Of a stretch of 64,000 nucleotides of DNA, positions 42,716-50,433 are shown one piece after another. Within the stretch, counting starts at the first letter, position 1, and each line of letters begins with the position of its first letter. Source of the DNA: Streptomyces sp. NBC_01353 (GTDB lineage: Bacteria > Actinomycetota > Actinomycetes > Streptomycetales > Streptomycetaceae). The stretch is from contig NZ_CP108352.1 in NCBI RefSeq assembly GCF_036237275.1, positions 8,395,501 through 8,459,500 on the forward strand, in the 5' to 3' direction. Under the pieces are notes generated by a model. That model made no database searches. It saw only the letters and a program-made list of their open reading frames with translations, and was not told where the DNA came from. A program made the translations under genes and the position numbers.

Positions 42716-43042
42716 GTGGATACCTACAGCAGGCAGGGCAAGTTGGTGCGGGACCGGATTCCGCAGATCATCCGCGAGAACGGGGCCGAGCCGGTCATCT
42801 ACATCGCGGGCCGGGATGAATACCGCAGCCGGCTGCGAGACAAGCTCGGCGAGGAGGTCGCCGAGTTCCTCGAGGCGGATGAGGATTCGGCGCCGGAGGA
42901 ACTCGCGGATGTGCTGGAAGTCGTTCGCGCGCTCGCGGTGGACCTGGGGGTCGACGCGGATCACCTGGAGAAGATCCGTGACGGCAAGGCCGGCGAGAGG
43001 GGAGGCTTCGCCGACCGGATCGTCTGGACCGGCAACCGCTGA
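42716..43042 (+). CDS. MazG-like nucleotide pyrophosphohydrolase
   Basis: 108 residues. The opening YSRQGKLVRDRIPQIIREN is typical of the small phosphoribosyl-ATP/MazG-like group. The metal-binding acidic residues lie in LGEEVAEFLEADED and PEELADVLEVVRAL (E-E-x-x-E and E-x-x-D). It probably cleaves a (d)NTP or related nucleotide to the monophosphate, a house-cleaning role. The GTG at 42716 follows GGAG; an ATG at 42698 in the same frame is possible. Confidence 0.82.
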   Translation: MDTYSRQGKLVRDRIPQIIRENGAEPVIYIAGRDEYRSRLRDKLGEEVAEFLEADEDSAPEELADVLEVVRALAVDLGVDADHLEKIRDGKAGERGGFADRIVWTGNR

Positions 43043-43227
43043 GATCAGCCGGTACAGGACTTCGTGCACAACTGCGTACGCGAGTGAGGACCGGCCTTGG
43101 TCCGCGGCATCGTGCAGCCGCAGGCGGCTGGGGACGTTCGCGGGTACGTCCCTCACCGCGCGGGCCTGGCGAGCCCGACGTCGGTCGGGCGGCACTCACG
43201 CGCGACCAGTGATAGACAACGACAAAG

Positions 43228-43256
43228 AGCCGGACCCAGTGGGACTGGGCCCGGCT
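43228..43256 (-). terminator. Terminator after the tRNA-Arg fragment
   Basis: AGCCGGACCCAGT (43228-43240) pairs with ACTGGGCCCGGCT (43244-43256), one mismatch, loop GGG. Read on the minus strand it is followed by CTTTGTCGTTGTC, so it fits as the native terminator of a tRNA transcribed leftward. Confidence 0.8.
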
Positions 43257-43312
43257 TTCAACGTCTCGCACTTCCGCAGGTCAGCGGGTTGATCACGCTG
43301 GTTCGGCTTCTG

Positions 43313-43356
43313 TGCCCACGGCAGGATTCGAACCTGCGCACACCACTCCGGAGGCC
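43313..43356 (-). tRNA. 3' half of tRNA-Arg(CCG), truncated (attachment-site relic)
   Basis: The minus strand reads GGCCTCCGGAG (anticodon loop CTCCGGA, anticodon CCG), then a T-arm GCAGGTTCGAATCCTGC and the acceptor strand GTGGGCA. No matching 5' half exists to the right within 100 bp, so it is not a working tRNA. The 3' half plus terminator is what an integrase leaves at the distal end of an element inserted in a tRNA gene. Confidence 0.7.
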
Positions 43357-43615
43357 CTGTGAGTCTCAGCCGTTTACGCAGTTCAGAGGCCTAGTGGCGG
43401 CCTGTAGCAGCCGATGAGTCCACGCATAGGCCACGGCCACCCTGCCACGCTGGAAGGCATCCACTGAACGGGGGAGCCTGCGACTGTCCTGCCAGGGTCG
43501 GCCGCGTGAGCGGAACCTCCTCGACTCGAGAGGCTCAGCTGCAGAAAATCAGAGTTTGTCCTACACGGATCGGCCGGAGACACCACGATGTACCAACGAC
43601 CGTGAGAGGCCACAC

Positions 43616-44872
43616 ATGACTACCACTCTTGCCAAGGGCGGCAACGCCGTCTTGTCTGCGGCGGTTTGCCGCGTCACCCTCACCTCGCTGACTACGGGCA
43701 TCGATGTCTCTGCTGTTCTGCTCGGGCAAGACGGCAAGGTGCGGAGCGATGACGATCTGGTCTTCTACAACCACTCGTCGCAGGACGGGATCGAGCTGAA
43801 TGGGCAGACAATCGTCGCGGATCTGACCGTGGTCCCTACGACAGTCGACCGCATTGCCGTTGTCGCCAGCATCGACCCCGAGCTGCAAGCTACTCACTTC
43901 GACGCGAGCAATACCCCCCGAGCGGTCATCGAGTGCGGGAACGCACGCGTCACATTTGCGCCGCCGCCGCTCGTAGAGAGGGAGACGGTGGCCGTCCTTA
44001 TCGAGCTCTACCGACGAGCAGGCAGTTGGAAGGCGAGAGCGGTCGGCCAGGGATGGGATACAGGGCTGGCGGGTCTGGCCTCGGACTTCGGCATCGTTGT
44101 GGATGACCCAGGACCGTCCGCGGTACAGACCTCGGCGCCCACGGAGACTCGACACATGCCCACTGCGCCACCGCCCCCCACCTACGCACCGCGGGTCTCA
44201 CCGGCGGTTGCACCGGTCCTGCCGGCGACGCCGGTTCGCCCTCTCGTCCCGCTGGGCAAAGTCGCCCTCACCAAGGCCGGGCAGGCGACCATCGACATGC
44301 GCAAGGACGACCCGAGCCTCATCGTGACGGCCACACTCGAGTGGAACGGCGGAAGCGCGTCCCGAAGGCGGGCCGGCGCCGACCTCGATCTGTACGCCCT
44401 CTATGTCCCTGGAAGGCTAGTCACGCCACCTGGAAAGCGTCCGAACAAATCAGATCAGGTCGTCTACTACCGACAGCTCGGATCGCCCGTCGCGCCGCCC
44501 TACATCGCTCTGGATGGCGACTCCCGGGTGCCGGGCCGCGAGACGATCACGATCCGTCGTCCAGACCTCCAGGGCTACGTCCTTCTGTGTGCCTATAGCG
44601 CGGTGGAGAACGGGACCGGTTCGTTCAAGTCCTACGGTGCCCGGGCGGTCGTCACCGACGGGCGGGGATCCACCGTTACCGTGCCACTTTTCAACAATCG
44701 CAGCTTGTCCTACTGGGTCGCCGTGGCCTTGATTGACTTCACCGTCCCCGACGGTGCCCAGATCCGGCATGTGGAGAAGTACAGCGGCAACCATGTCGAG
44801 GCCCGCCCAACGCTGTACTCGAATGGAAACTTCCGCATGAGTACCGGCAAGGTCGAGTTCAAAACAAGGTAG
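43616..44872 (+). CDS. Tandem TerD-domain protein
   Basis: 418 residues. The first TerD domain covers about 1-165: KGGNAVLSAAVCRVTL, then DDDLVFYNHSSQDGIEL and DRIAVVASIDPELQATHF with acidic residues suited to calcium, ending GWDTGLAGLASDFGIVVDD. A Pro-rich linker (TAPPPPTYAPRVSPAVAPV) leads to a second, divergent TerD-like domain (about 225-418; RAGADLDLYALYV, GYVLLCAYSAVENGTGSF, SYWVAVALIDFTV). TerD proteins act in tellurite, phage or stress responses with ter/ABC partners. No other ter gene is adjacent. It lies next to the tRNA-Arg fragment, inside the likely element. Confidence 0.85.
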   Translation: MTTTLAKGGNAVLSAAVCRVTLTSLTTGIDVSAVLLGQDGKVRSDDDLVFYNHSSQDGIELNGQTIVADLTVVPTTVDRIAVVASIDPELQATHFDASNTPRAVIECGNARVTFAPPPLVERETVAVLIELYRRAGSWKARAVGQGWDTGLAGLASDFGIVVDDPGPSAVQTSAPTETRHMPTAPPPPTYAPRVSPAVAPVLPATPVRPLVPLGKVALTKAGQATIDMRKDDPSLIVTATLEWNGGSASRRRAGADLDLYALYVPGRLVTPPGKRPNKSDQVVYYRQLGSPVAPPYIALDGDSRVPGRETITIRRPDLQGYVLLCAYSAVENGTGSFKSYGARAVVTDGRGSTVTVPLFNNRSLSYWVAVALIDFTVPDGAQIRHVEKYSGNHVEARPTLYSNGNFRMSTGKVEFKTR

Positions 44873-45505
44873 CTAACAGCAGGCGCCTTACTCCTGCATC
44901 CGGAAGCTCTGAGCTTGGGAATCACCGATCTTCGAGCCCATCTAGGCAGTCTGACCAGCGGAAACGGGTGTCATGGTGAACCCTCGGGCTCCGCGTGGAA
45001 CCCGCCATTTACCGCTGTTCCCCGCCCTACCTGGCACGCTGCTGGCACGGTCGCCCTCTGATCCGTAGCTCTAGCCGGATCGGTCATCGACGGCCATTCC
45101 GGCCGCTCCGGGGCCCGGGAGGGACGCTACGGGACCGGGGCGGTTGCTGAGGTTGCGGTACAGCGCTGCTGTACGAGGTGCGGTAGTTACCTTGCTCGTT
45201 CAAGGGTCAAGTCGCTTCGAGTGGGTCCGGCTCGCCACGCAGCGGCCGGATGAGGGTAGGACTCGATGAGGCGACGCTCTCTCCGAGCGCGACAGCTCTT
45301 GACGCGCCTATCTCGTCGTGGTCGAACCCGGTGTTCTGAGGTCCGATGCACCACGTCGGGCCGTGTAGCTGATGACGTCATCGACGAGGCGAGCGCGGCG
45401 GCCTCCGCCTCGCGAACATCACCCCGCTCAGGCGTGATCCTCGACTAGGCCTGGGGAACTACGCGATCGTCCACACCCCGGACGACACGACGGCGCCTAC
45501 CTGCA
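44873..45505. other. Gene-free region
   Basis: 633 bp with no coding frame of note. GC is a little below the neighbours and there are no clear hairpins or repeats. Confidence 0.45.
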
Positions 45506-46138
45506 TCAAGTCTGTCCCAAACTGCCATCGAGGACACGCTTCACGGCCTCACTCAGTTTGGCTCGCAGAGGTGTGATCGATCCCCGCCACCACGTCTCGC
45601 GCTCTGAGTGCGTGTCACTCACGTGGAAGGCTGAGAAGGCCCTGAACGCGCCGTGGATGTGGGTTGCGACGCGGTACACCTCATCCGTCCCCAGTTGCTG
45701 GATCGAGTAACAAATCTGGTGGAGCTCGTGGTCAATGTCACTCAGCGCGTTGCGGTCAACTTCATTAGCTAGAGCAAGACGCCGGAACTGTGTCAACGTG
45801 TTCTCGAGCAGCCTGTACTCAGCAGTGCGTGCTTCGGCTATCCAGCGAAGATGCTCGGCCTCTGCCTGCCTGCGTGCCACTTCCAGAGCACTGCGGTGGC
45901 CCGCTGCCGCGAGCTCCAAGGCTTTCTGGTGGTTCGCCTCGGCGGTTTCCAAGGCGTGCTGATGACTGGCGTCCGCGACCTCCAACGCGGCCCGATGGTT
46001 GGCTTCCGCAACCTCCAAAGCTGCCCGGTAGTTCGCCTCTGACTGCACCAGCGTGGTGCGCATCTGCCAACGAGAGACCAGCACGGTCACGGGGATGCTG
46101 AGAAGTGCGAGAACTGCGGCCACACCGGAAAGGTCCAT
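45506..46138 (-). CDS. Membrane-anchored protein with hendecad coiled-coil repeats
   Basis: 210 residues. One N-terminal membrane helix (GVAAVLALLSIPVTVLVSRW, 5-24) is followed by five tandem 11-residue repeats (37-91) of the form H-R-A-A-L-E-V-A-E-A-N, a spacing that makes a nearly straight, right-handed coiled coil. The C-terminal domain (about 95-210) is helical (LLENTLTQFRRLALANEVDR, then ATHIHGAFRAFSAFHV) and ends in a basic stretch. No known family. The shape suggests a membrane-attached spacer carrying a cytoplasmic helical domain, such as a scaffold or a sensor. Confidence 0.78.
   Translation of the reverse strand: MDLSGVAAVLALLSIPVTVLVSRWQMRTTLVQSEANYRAALEVAEANHRAALEVADASHQHALETAEANHQKALELAAAGHRSALEVARRQAEAEHLRWIAEARTAEYRLLENTLTQFRRLALANEVDRNALSDIDHELHQICYSIQQLGTDEVYRVATHIHGAFRAFSAFHVSDTHSERETWWRGSITPLRAKLSEAVKRVLDGSLGQT
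45866..46030 (-). repeat. Five tandem 33-bp repeats encoding the 11-residue units
   Basis: The units run YRAALEVAEAN, HRAALEVADAS, HQHALETAEAN, HQKALELAAAG and HRSALEVARRQ. The DNA copies have drifted, so the array is not a recent expansion, but the period of exactly 33 bp is kept. Confidence 0.85.
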
Positions 46139-46470
46139 GACAGACCATGATTGCGGGCGGCTGACTCAACCCGCATGGAAATGGTAGGAGTTCCCCGCCT
46201 GTCTGGCTGGCCGACTTCATCACCCTCCCGGGAGTGACTGCACGCCGTGAGGCCCACGTCCGCTGCCCCCGCTGCCTGGAACGCCTACCTCGCCGAGCAA
46301 CCGGACTCGGGCCCGCAGGCGCATGGCCGCGGACGTGCTGATCCGAGACAGCGCCGGAAGAGTGCCGGGGTCGTCAGGTCTTGTCCGCTGGAGCGACGCA
46401 CGCGGACGGCGCTCTCGTTGTTCTCAGTTGGAGATGTGGGGCGCTACCTCGCTATCGGCTGATGGGAACT
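46139..46470. other. Gene-free region
   Basis: No supported gene; short frames on both strands without ribosome sites. Confidence 0.4.
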
Positions 46471-46701
46471 TCATAGGCGATCTCGCACAAGGCTGCGGGC
46501 ACGACGATGCGCGGGCAGCTCGTGGCCGGCATTGCGGTACCAGCCGTCAGCGTCATCGATCCATGCCGCCAGGGCCTCCAGGAACGCAGCAAGGTCCGCG
46601 TTTTCCCATGCCTCACCGCCCTCGGCATAGCTGCGGTGCAGGGAACGGACGAAGGACGCCAGGTCTTCTCTGCCGTCGACGTGATCAGGAGAGTTGGTCA
46701 T
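46471..46701 (-). CDS. DUF7660-like small protein
   Basis: 76 residues from the ATG at 46701. The core FVRSLHRSYAEGGEAWENAD, then LAAFLEALAAWIDDADGWYRN matches the small acidic DUF7660 proteins (F-x-x-x-L ... W-E-N-x-x-L ... A-A-W-x-x-D-x-x-G-x-Y). Members are of unknown function and often lie near mobile or toxin-immunity genes. The ORF could extend upstream to 46773, but MTNSPDHV is the natural start. Confidence 0.7.
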   Translation of the reverse strand: MTNSPDHVDGREDLASFVRSLHRSYAEGGEAWENADLAAFLEALAAWIDDADGWYRNAGHELPAHRRARSLVRDRL

Positions 46702-47121
46702 GCACGGCACCTCACTTGGCACGCCACAGGCTGACAACGCGGCAAGAAACACCCCATCTTGCCTGACCGCCACCCTCAGGCGGAAACCAGTAGGTGGGCG
46801 TCTCCCTGACCTGCAGGTTCCTGGATCACCTTGGTAGCCGACCTGTCACTGGTTGTCGCTGTTGGTCGCTGCCGAGCGGCCTCGCACGGCCCAGGGACGG
46901 GCCAGCCCGGGCAGCTGACACCGCAACCTCAGCGACCGAGTCACACCCGTCGGAACAGGTACATGCCGACGATCTCGCCCTTGATCGCGACCTGCGACAC
47001 GGACGGAGGACGAGATGTTGCTGCCCTGATCACTCGAGGAGAGGCTGAGCGGGACGTCACCGGGTCTCAGCGAGCGCGGACGGGACCGCGCCGGTCGTGG
47101 TGGACGGAAGGAGCGCGTGCG
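46702..47121. other. Gene-free region
   Basis: About 420 bp with no supported gene. TGGACGGAAGGAGCG at its end is the ribosome site of the next gene. Confidence 0.4.
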
Positions 47122-47418
47122 ATGAGGGTCATGCTGAGAGCGCATCTGGACACCCAGATCTCGAATGAGGCACTCAAGAACGGCACACTGCCGAAAATCA
47201 TGCAGTCGATGACGGAACGGCTCAAGCCCGAGGCAGCCTACTTCGGCCCCAGCGAGGGCGGGCGGTCCTGCACCTTCGTCTTCGACATGCAGGACAGTTC
47301 ACTGCTGCCCACGATCGCGGAGCCGCTCTTCGAGGGACTCGGCGCGAAGATCGAGATCCAGCCGGTGATGAACAGCGAAGACCTGCAGAAGGGTCTTGCC
47401 GCGCTGCAGCAGGGCTGA
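47122..47418 (+). CDS. Conserved small protein (DUF3303-like fold possible)
   Basis: 98 residues starting MRVMLRAHLDTQISNEALK, with KPEAAYFGPSEGGRSCTFVF in the middle and FEGLGAKIEIQPVMNSEDL near the end. This reads as a ferredoxin-like alpha/beta sandwich and is a common stand-alone Streptomyces protein of unknown function. GGAAGGAG precedes the ATG by 10 bases. It lies next to the tRNA-Ser fragment. Confidence 0.7.
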   Translation: MRVMLRAHLDTQISNEALKNGTLPKIMQSMTERLKPEAAYFGPSEGGRSCTFVFDMQDSSLLPTIAEPLFEGLGAKIEIQPVMNSEDLQKGLAALQQG

Positions 47419-47485
47419 CCTCTTCGGCCGCCCGCAACGCTCGGTCCGCTGATCCGAGTCGCGATGCGAGTCGAGCCTGTCGACG

Positions 47486-47541
47486 ATCTTGAAAACCGTC
47501 GTGGCGCGAGTCACCGTGGGTTCAAATCCCACACCCACCGC
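47486..47541 (+). tRNA. 3' half of tRNA-Ser(UGA), truncated (attachment-site relic)
   Basis: From the anticodon loop CTTGAAA (anticodon UGA) the sequence continues through the serine-type long variable arm (GTGGCGCGAGTCAC), the T-arm GTGGGTTCAAATCCCAC and the acceptor strand ACCCACCGC. The expected 5' half, opening with GGTGGGT, is not found upstream. A terminator hairpin follows at once (47550-47582). It is therefore a truncated tRNA gene, as left at one end of an integrated element. Confidence 0.82.
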
Positions 47542-47549
47542 AGGTGAAC

Positions 47550-47582
47550 GACCCCTGACCAGCAAGAACGGTCAGGGGTCGT
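47550..47582 (+). terminator. Terminator after the tRNA-Ser fragment
   Basis: CGACCCCTGACC pairs with GGTCAGGGGTCG around AGCAAGAAC, followed by TTCG. A 12-bp stem directly behind the tRNA 3' end suggests that the native tRNA downstream flank has been kept. Confidence 0.85.
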
Positions 47583-47684
47583 TCGTATGAGTGTTGCCCG
47601 CCAGTGATCGCTGTTCCCTGCTGGTTCCCAACCGAACGGGCACGGGAAGGGCACGGGCCACGCCAGACGTCCCGGCCGGCGTGT

Positions 47685-47909
47685 TCAGAAGGCGCTCTGC
47701 CACCAACGATGCGGTGGGTTTCCGTACGGGAATGCGTCGGGGCGTTCGAGGATGCGCAGATCGAGTGGCTGGACGATGCTGCGCAGCTCTCGGGAGCTCT
47801 TTTTGGGAAGGGCGCAGATCGCCAGCTCCAGTAGATCTCGCTCATCCGCTGGCTCTGGGCAACAGTCGAATGGCGCACGGGTCTGACAATGAGCGGTTTC
47901 CAACCTGGT
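47685..47909 (-). pseudogene. Remnant of a small actinobacterial mobile-element protein
   Basis: The minus strand reads DERDLLELAICALPKKSSRE, then LRSIVQPLDLRILERPDAF and ends NPPHRWWQSAF. This resembles the C-terminus of short hypothetical proteins common in Streptomyces integrative elements (D-L-L-E-L ... A-L-P ... E-L-R ... P-W-W). No start codon with a ribosome site is visible, so it is probably truncated. Confidence 0.4.
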
Positions 47910-47944
47910 GTGGGGGCTGGGTAGTTGGCCTGACAGAAACGGGA

Positions 47945-48159
47945 TCGCCGCCGCGCTCTCGGCACCCGATGGCGCCGCCTGACCGCCGGCCGCCAGGCCC
48001 TGCTCGCCCTCGCCCACCTCCGCAACGGCCACACCTACGCCCGCTCGCAGCAGGATTCAGCGTCGGGACCACCACCGTCTACCGCTACATCACCGAGGCC
48101 GTCGACCTACTCGCCGGCCTCGCCCCAACACTCTCCCAGACCGCGCGGACCGCCTCGAC
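47945..48159 (+). pseudogene. IS5-type transposase, N-terminal scrap
   Basis: The + strand encodes RLTAGRQALLALAHLRNGHT, then FSVGTTTVYRYITEAVDLLA up to TLSQTARTAS, the N-terminal helix-turn-helix part of an IS5-superfamily transposase different from the one at 1-281. The expected catalytic text (FVILDGTLLP in relatives) is replaced at 48160 by the 33-bp repeat. Confidence 0.7.
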
Positions 48160-48192
48160 TGCCCAGATCACAGCCTTATGCAACACGCTTTA
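48160..48192. repeat. 33-bp repeat ending in the IS630 target TA (copy 2)
   Basis: Same as 292-324 with one base changed. It joins a transposase scrap on the left to IS630 copy B on the right and has the same orientation as copy 1, although the two IS630 copies are inverted. Confidence 0.8.
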
Positions 48193-49333
48193 CTGATCTT
48201 TTCGTTAGTTCAGTGGGGTTGGTGTATGGAGGGTGAGGCCGGTGTGGGCGAGGAAGGACCAGGGCAGTTGGGGGTTGTCGTTGATGCGGTGGATGCCTTG
48301 TTCGGTGGCGTCGGCGACATCGGCGAGGTGGTCGCCGGCGAGGTTGGCGAGCTCGCGTTTCTTGAGCGAGGACCACAGCAGTTCCACCGGGTTGAGCTCA
48401 GGAGCGTAAGCCGGTAATCGCTCCAGGGTGAGCCAGTCCTGCTCGGCGACCCAGGCCCGCATCGCCCGGCTCCAGTGAGCCGACAGCCCGTCCCAGACCA
48501 GGACCACCCGCTCGCCGCGGTAGAACGTCTTCATCTGCTCCAAGACCTCGATGAGTCCGGCGGTGTCGTAGCTGCCGGGCTTGAGGTGGAAGCACAGGCG
48601 AGGCCCGCGATCGGGGTCGGCGGCGTGGAATCCCAGGGCCCCGGCCATCGACGCGCGCTTCCAGTTCAGCCGGTGCCGCAGAAGCGGGGTGCGGCCGCGG
48701 GGTGCGTAAGTGCGGCGGACCTGCGGCAGCAGCGAGACTCCCGATTCGTCGAGGAAGACGATCCAGGCACGTGTGTTCACCGCCCCTTTTGATCCGCGGC
48801 CACTCGTGCGCGACCCAACGGGCGATCTCGGACTCGTCGCGCTCGACCGCCCGACGTTCGGGCCGCTGCAGACTCCATCCGAGCCGGCCGGTCAGCAGCC
48901 GCCACACCGAGGCCTTCGACAGCGTTACCCCTGTCACCCGGTCGACCACCAGGCCGACTCGTTCCAGAGTCCACAGGTCGGCCTCGAAGCCATGGGCCTG
49001 GGCTCCTTGCTCCAGCGCAGCCCGCACCTGCTCAACCTGGGCATCGTCCAGTTTGGGCGGGCGACCGGTGGCCGGGCGCCGGCGCAGAGCATCGGCGCCG
49101 GCCTTCTCCCAGACCCGCTTCCACCGCCGCACACTCTCGTCACTGACCCCCAGCATCCGTGCGATCTCAGCACCCGAGCATCCCTGATCGAACAACTCGG
49201 CCGCCCGCACACGCCGGGCCTCGGACAACTGCGGCCGCGTCAAAGGAGGAACAACAGACGAAGGCTTGAAAGACACCGCACCAGGATCCCACCAACAACT
49301 CCGCCACACCCACCGAACAAACGAAAAGATCAA
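48193..49333 (-). mobile_element. IS630-family insertion sequence, copy B (1141 bp, inverted)
   Basis: TA at 48191-48192 and 49334-49335, with the same imperfect terminal repeats as copy A. One base difference was found (C on the minus strand near 48468 where copy A has T). The distal end lies in the 3' end of the amidohydrolase gene. Confidence 0.93.
48205..49276 (-). CDS. IS630-family transposase (copy B), two frames
   Basis: Same two-frame layout as copy A: the helix-turn-helix half from the GTG at 49276, a shift at the A4-G4 run near 48790, and a DDE half to 48205. The only amino-acid change seen is Arg for Trp in the phrase SAHWSxAMRAW. Identical frame structure in two copies supports a functional frameshift. 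Confidence 0.85.
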
Positions 49334-50433
49334 TAGGCGCGCCTCAGTGCGGGCAGCAGGCGGAGCGCGTTGTCGCGGTTGATGCCGCGTCGTTGGCGGT
49401 CGGTGAAGACGGGGTCGGTCTCGATGGCCGGCACCGTGAAGTCGGTGATGATGTCTGCGGAGGCGGCCGGCCAGTCGGTGCCGAAGAGGATCCGGTCGGC
49501 GCCGGCGGTGGCCACCACAGTGCCCGAGGGGGCTGACGGGCCCGCCGTGTCGTAGTAGAAGCGGTGGAGATAGTCCCGTACACGGGCAGCATCGAGGGGT
49601 GGAGTGCAGAAGCCGCCGAAGGCCTCCATGCGGGTGGCGATCTGAGGGAGGAATCCTCCGGCGTGCGGCAGGATGACTGACAGGTGCGGGTAGCGGTCGA
49701 GTGTCCTGGTACGGATCAGGTTCACAGCAGCACGCGTGGTGTCCAGCAGGAAATCGCACATGAAGTTCGGAATTCCGGGGACGGTGGGCACGCCGGGTGT
49801 TCCGCCCGGGAGGTCGAGCGGATGCGTGAAGAGGACCGCGGCGCGCTCGTCGAGCTCGGCGAGGAAGCGGTCGTACGAGGGATCACCGAGGTAGACACCG
49901 TTGTAGTTGGCTTTCACGCTGGCTCCGACGGCACCGAGCTCGTCGAAGGCGCGGCGGAGAGCCCACGTGGTCACTTCGGGATGGTCCAGGACAGCAGGAG
50001 CGAGGACGGCGAAACGGCCCGGGTGTAGGGCCACCAGGTCGGCCATCGCCTCGAAGACGACGGTGAGACCTTCCCTGGCCTGCGCCGCGGTGCGGTACCG
50101 GTCCTGCATGGTCGGGTTGAGGACCGCGGTCGCGATTCCTACCCGGTCCATCAGCGCCAGAGTGGAGTCCAGATCCCAACGCGCCCACCACAGCAGCTCC
50201 TGCCGCCGCACCAGGCCTTCACGCTCCGCCCAGTCCACCCATGCCGGAGCGGTGAAATGGTGGTGGACGTCGATCCTTGCCCGGCCGGCGTCATCGCCGC
50301 TCCCCGAGCCCCGCGGCACCGCTTCCCCCCTGGCCAGAGCGCTGGACTCGCCCGTGGCAGCGACGGTGGTCGCCAACGCCCCGCCGGCGATGAGCAGACT
50401 GCGCCGGCTCATGGCCCGGGTCGATTCGGACAT
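49330..50433 (-). CDS. Amidohydrolase-2 family protein with Tat signal, 3' end altered by IS630
   Basis: 367 residues from the ATG at 50433. A twin-Arg signal (MSRRSLLIAGGALATT) predicts export. The TIM-barrel metal sites are IDVHHHF (metal-binding H-x-H), LFTHPLDLP, ILPHAGGFLP and FGTDWP. The family includes decarboxylases and hydrolases acting on aromatic acids. The frame ends LRRAY with its stop inside the terminal repeat of IS630 copy B, so the last few residues are not native; the catalytic core is complete. Activity may be kept. Confidence 0.85.
   Translation of the reverse strand: MSESTRAMSRRSLLIAGGALATTVAATGESSALARGEAVPRGSGSGDDAGRARIDVHHHFTAPAWVDWAEREGLVRRQELLWWARWDLDSTLALMDRVGIATAVLNPTMQDRYRTAAQAREGLTVVFEAMADLVALHPGRFAVLAPAVLDHPEVTTWALRRAFDELGAVGASVKANYNGVYLGDPSYDRFLAELDERAAVLFTHPLDLPGGTPGVPTVPGIPNFMCDFLLDTTRAAVNLIRTRTLDRYPHLSVILPHAGGFLPQIATRMEAFGGFCTPPLDAARVRDYLHRFYYDTAGPSAPSGTVVATAGADRILFGTDWPAASADIITDFTVPAIETDPVFTDRQRRGINRDNALRLLPALRRAY

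Larger units (their letters stand above)
43043..43615. other. Spacer containing the tRNA-Arg fragment
   Basis: No protein gene. Apart from the tRNA fragment and its terminator there is only the promoter region of the TerD-type gene (about 43520-43615). Confidence 0.5.

Noticed and set aside
43313-43400. Complete tRNA gene on the minus strand
   Set aside because: No 5' acceptor strand complementary to GTGGGCA and no D-arm upstream of the anticodon arm; only the 3' half is present.
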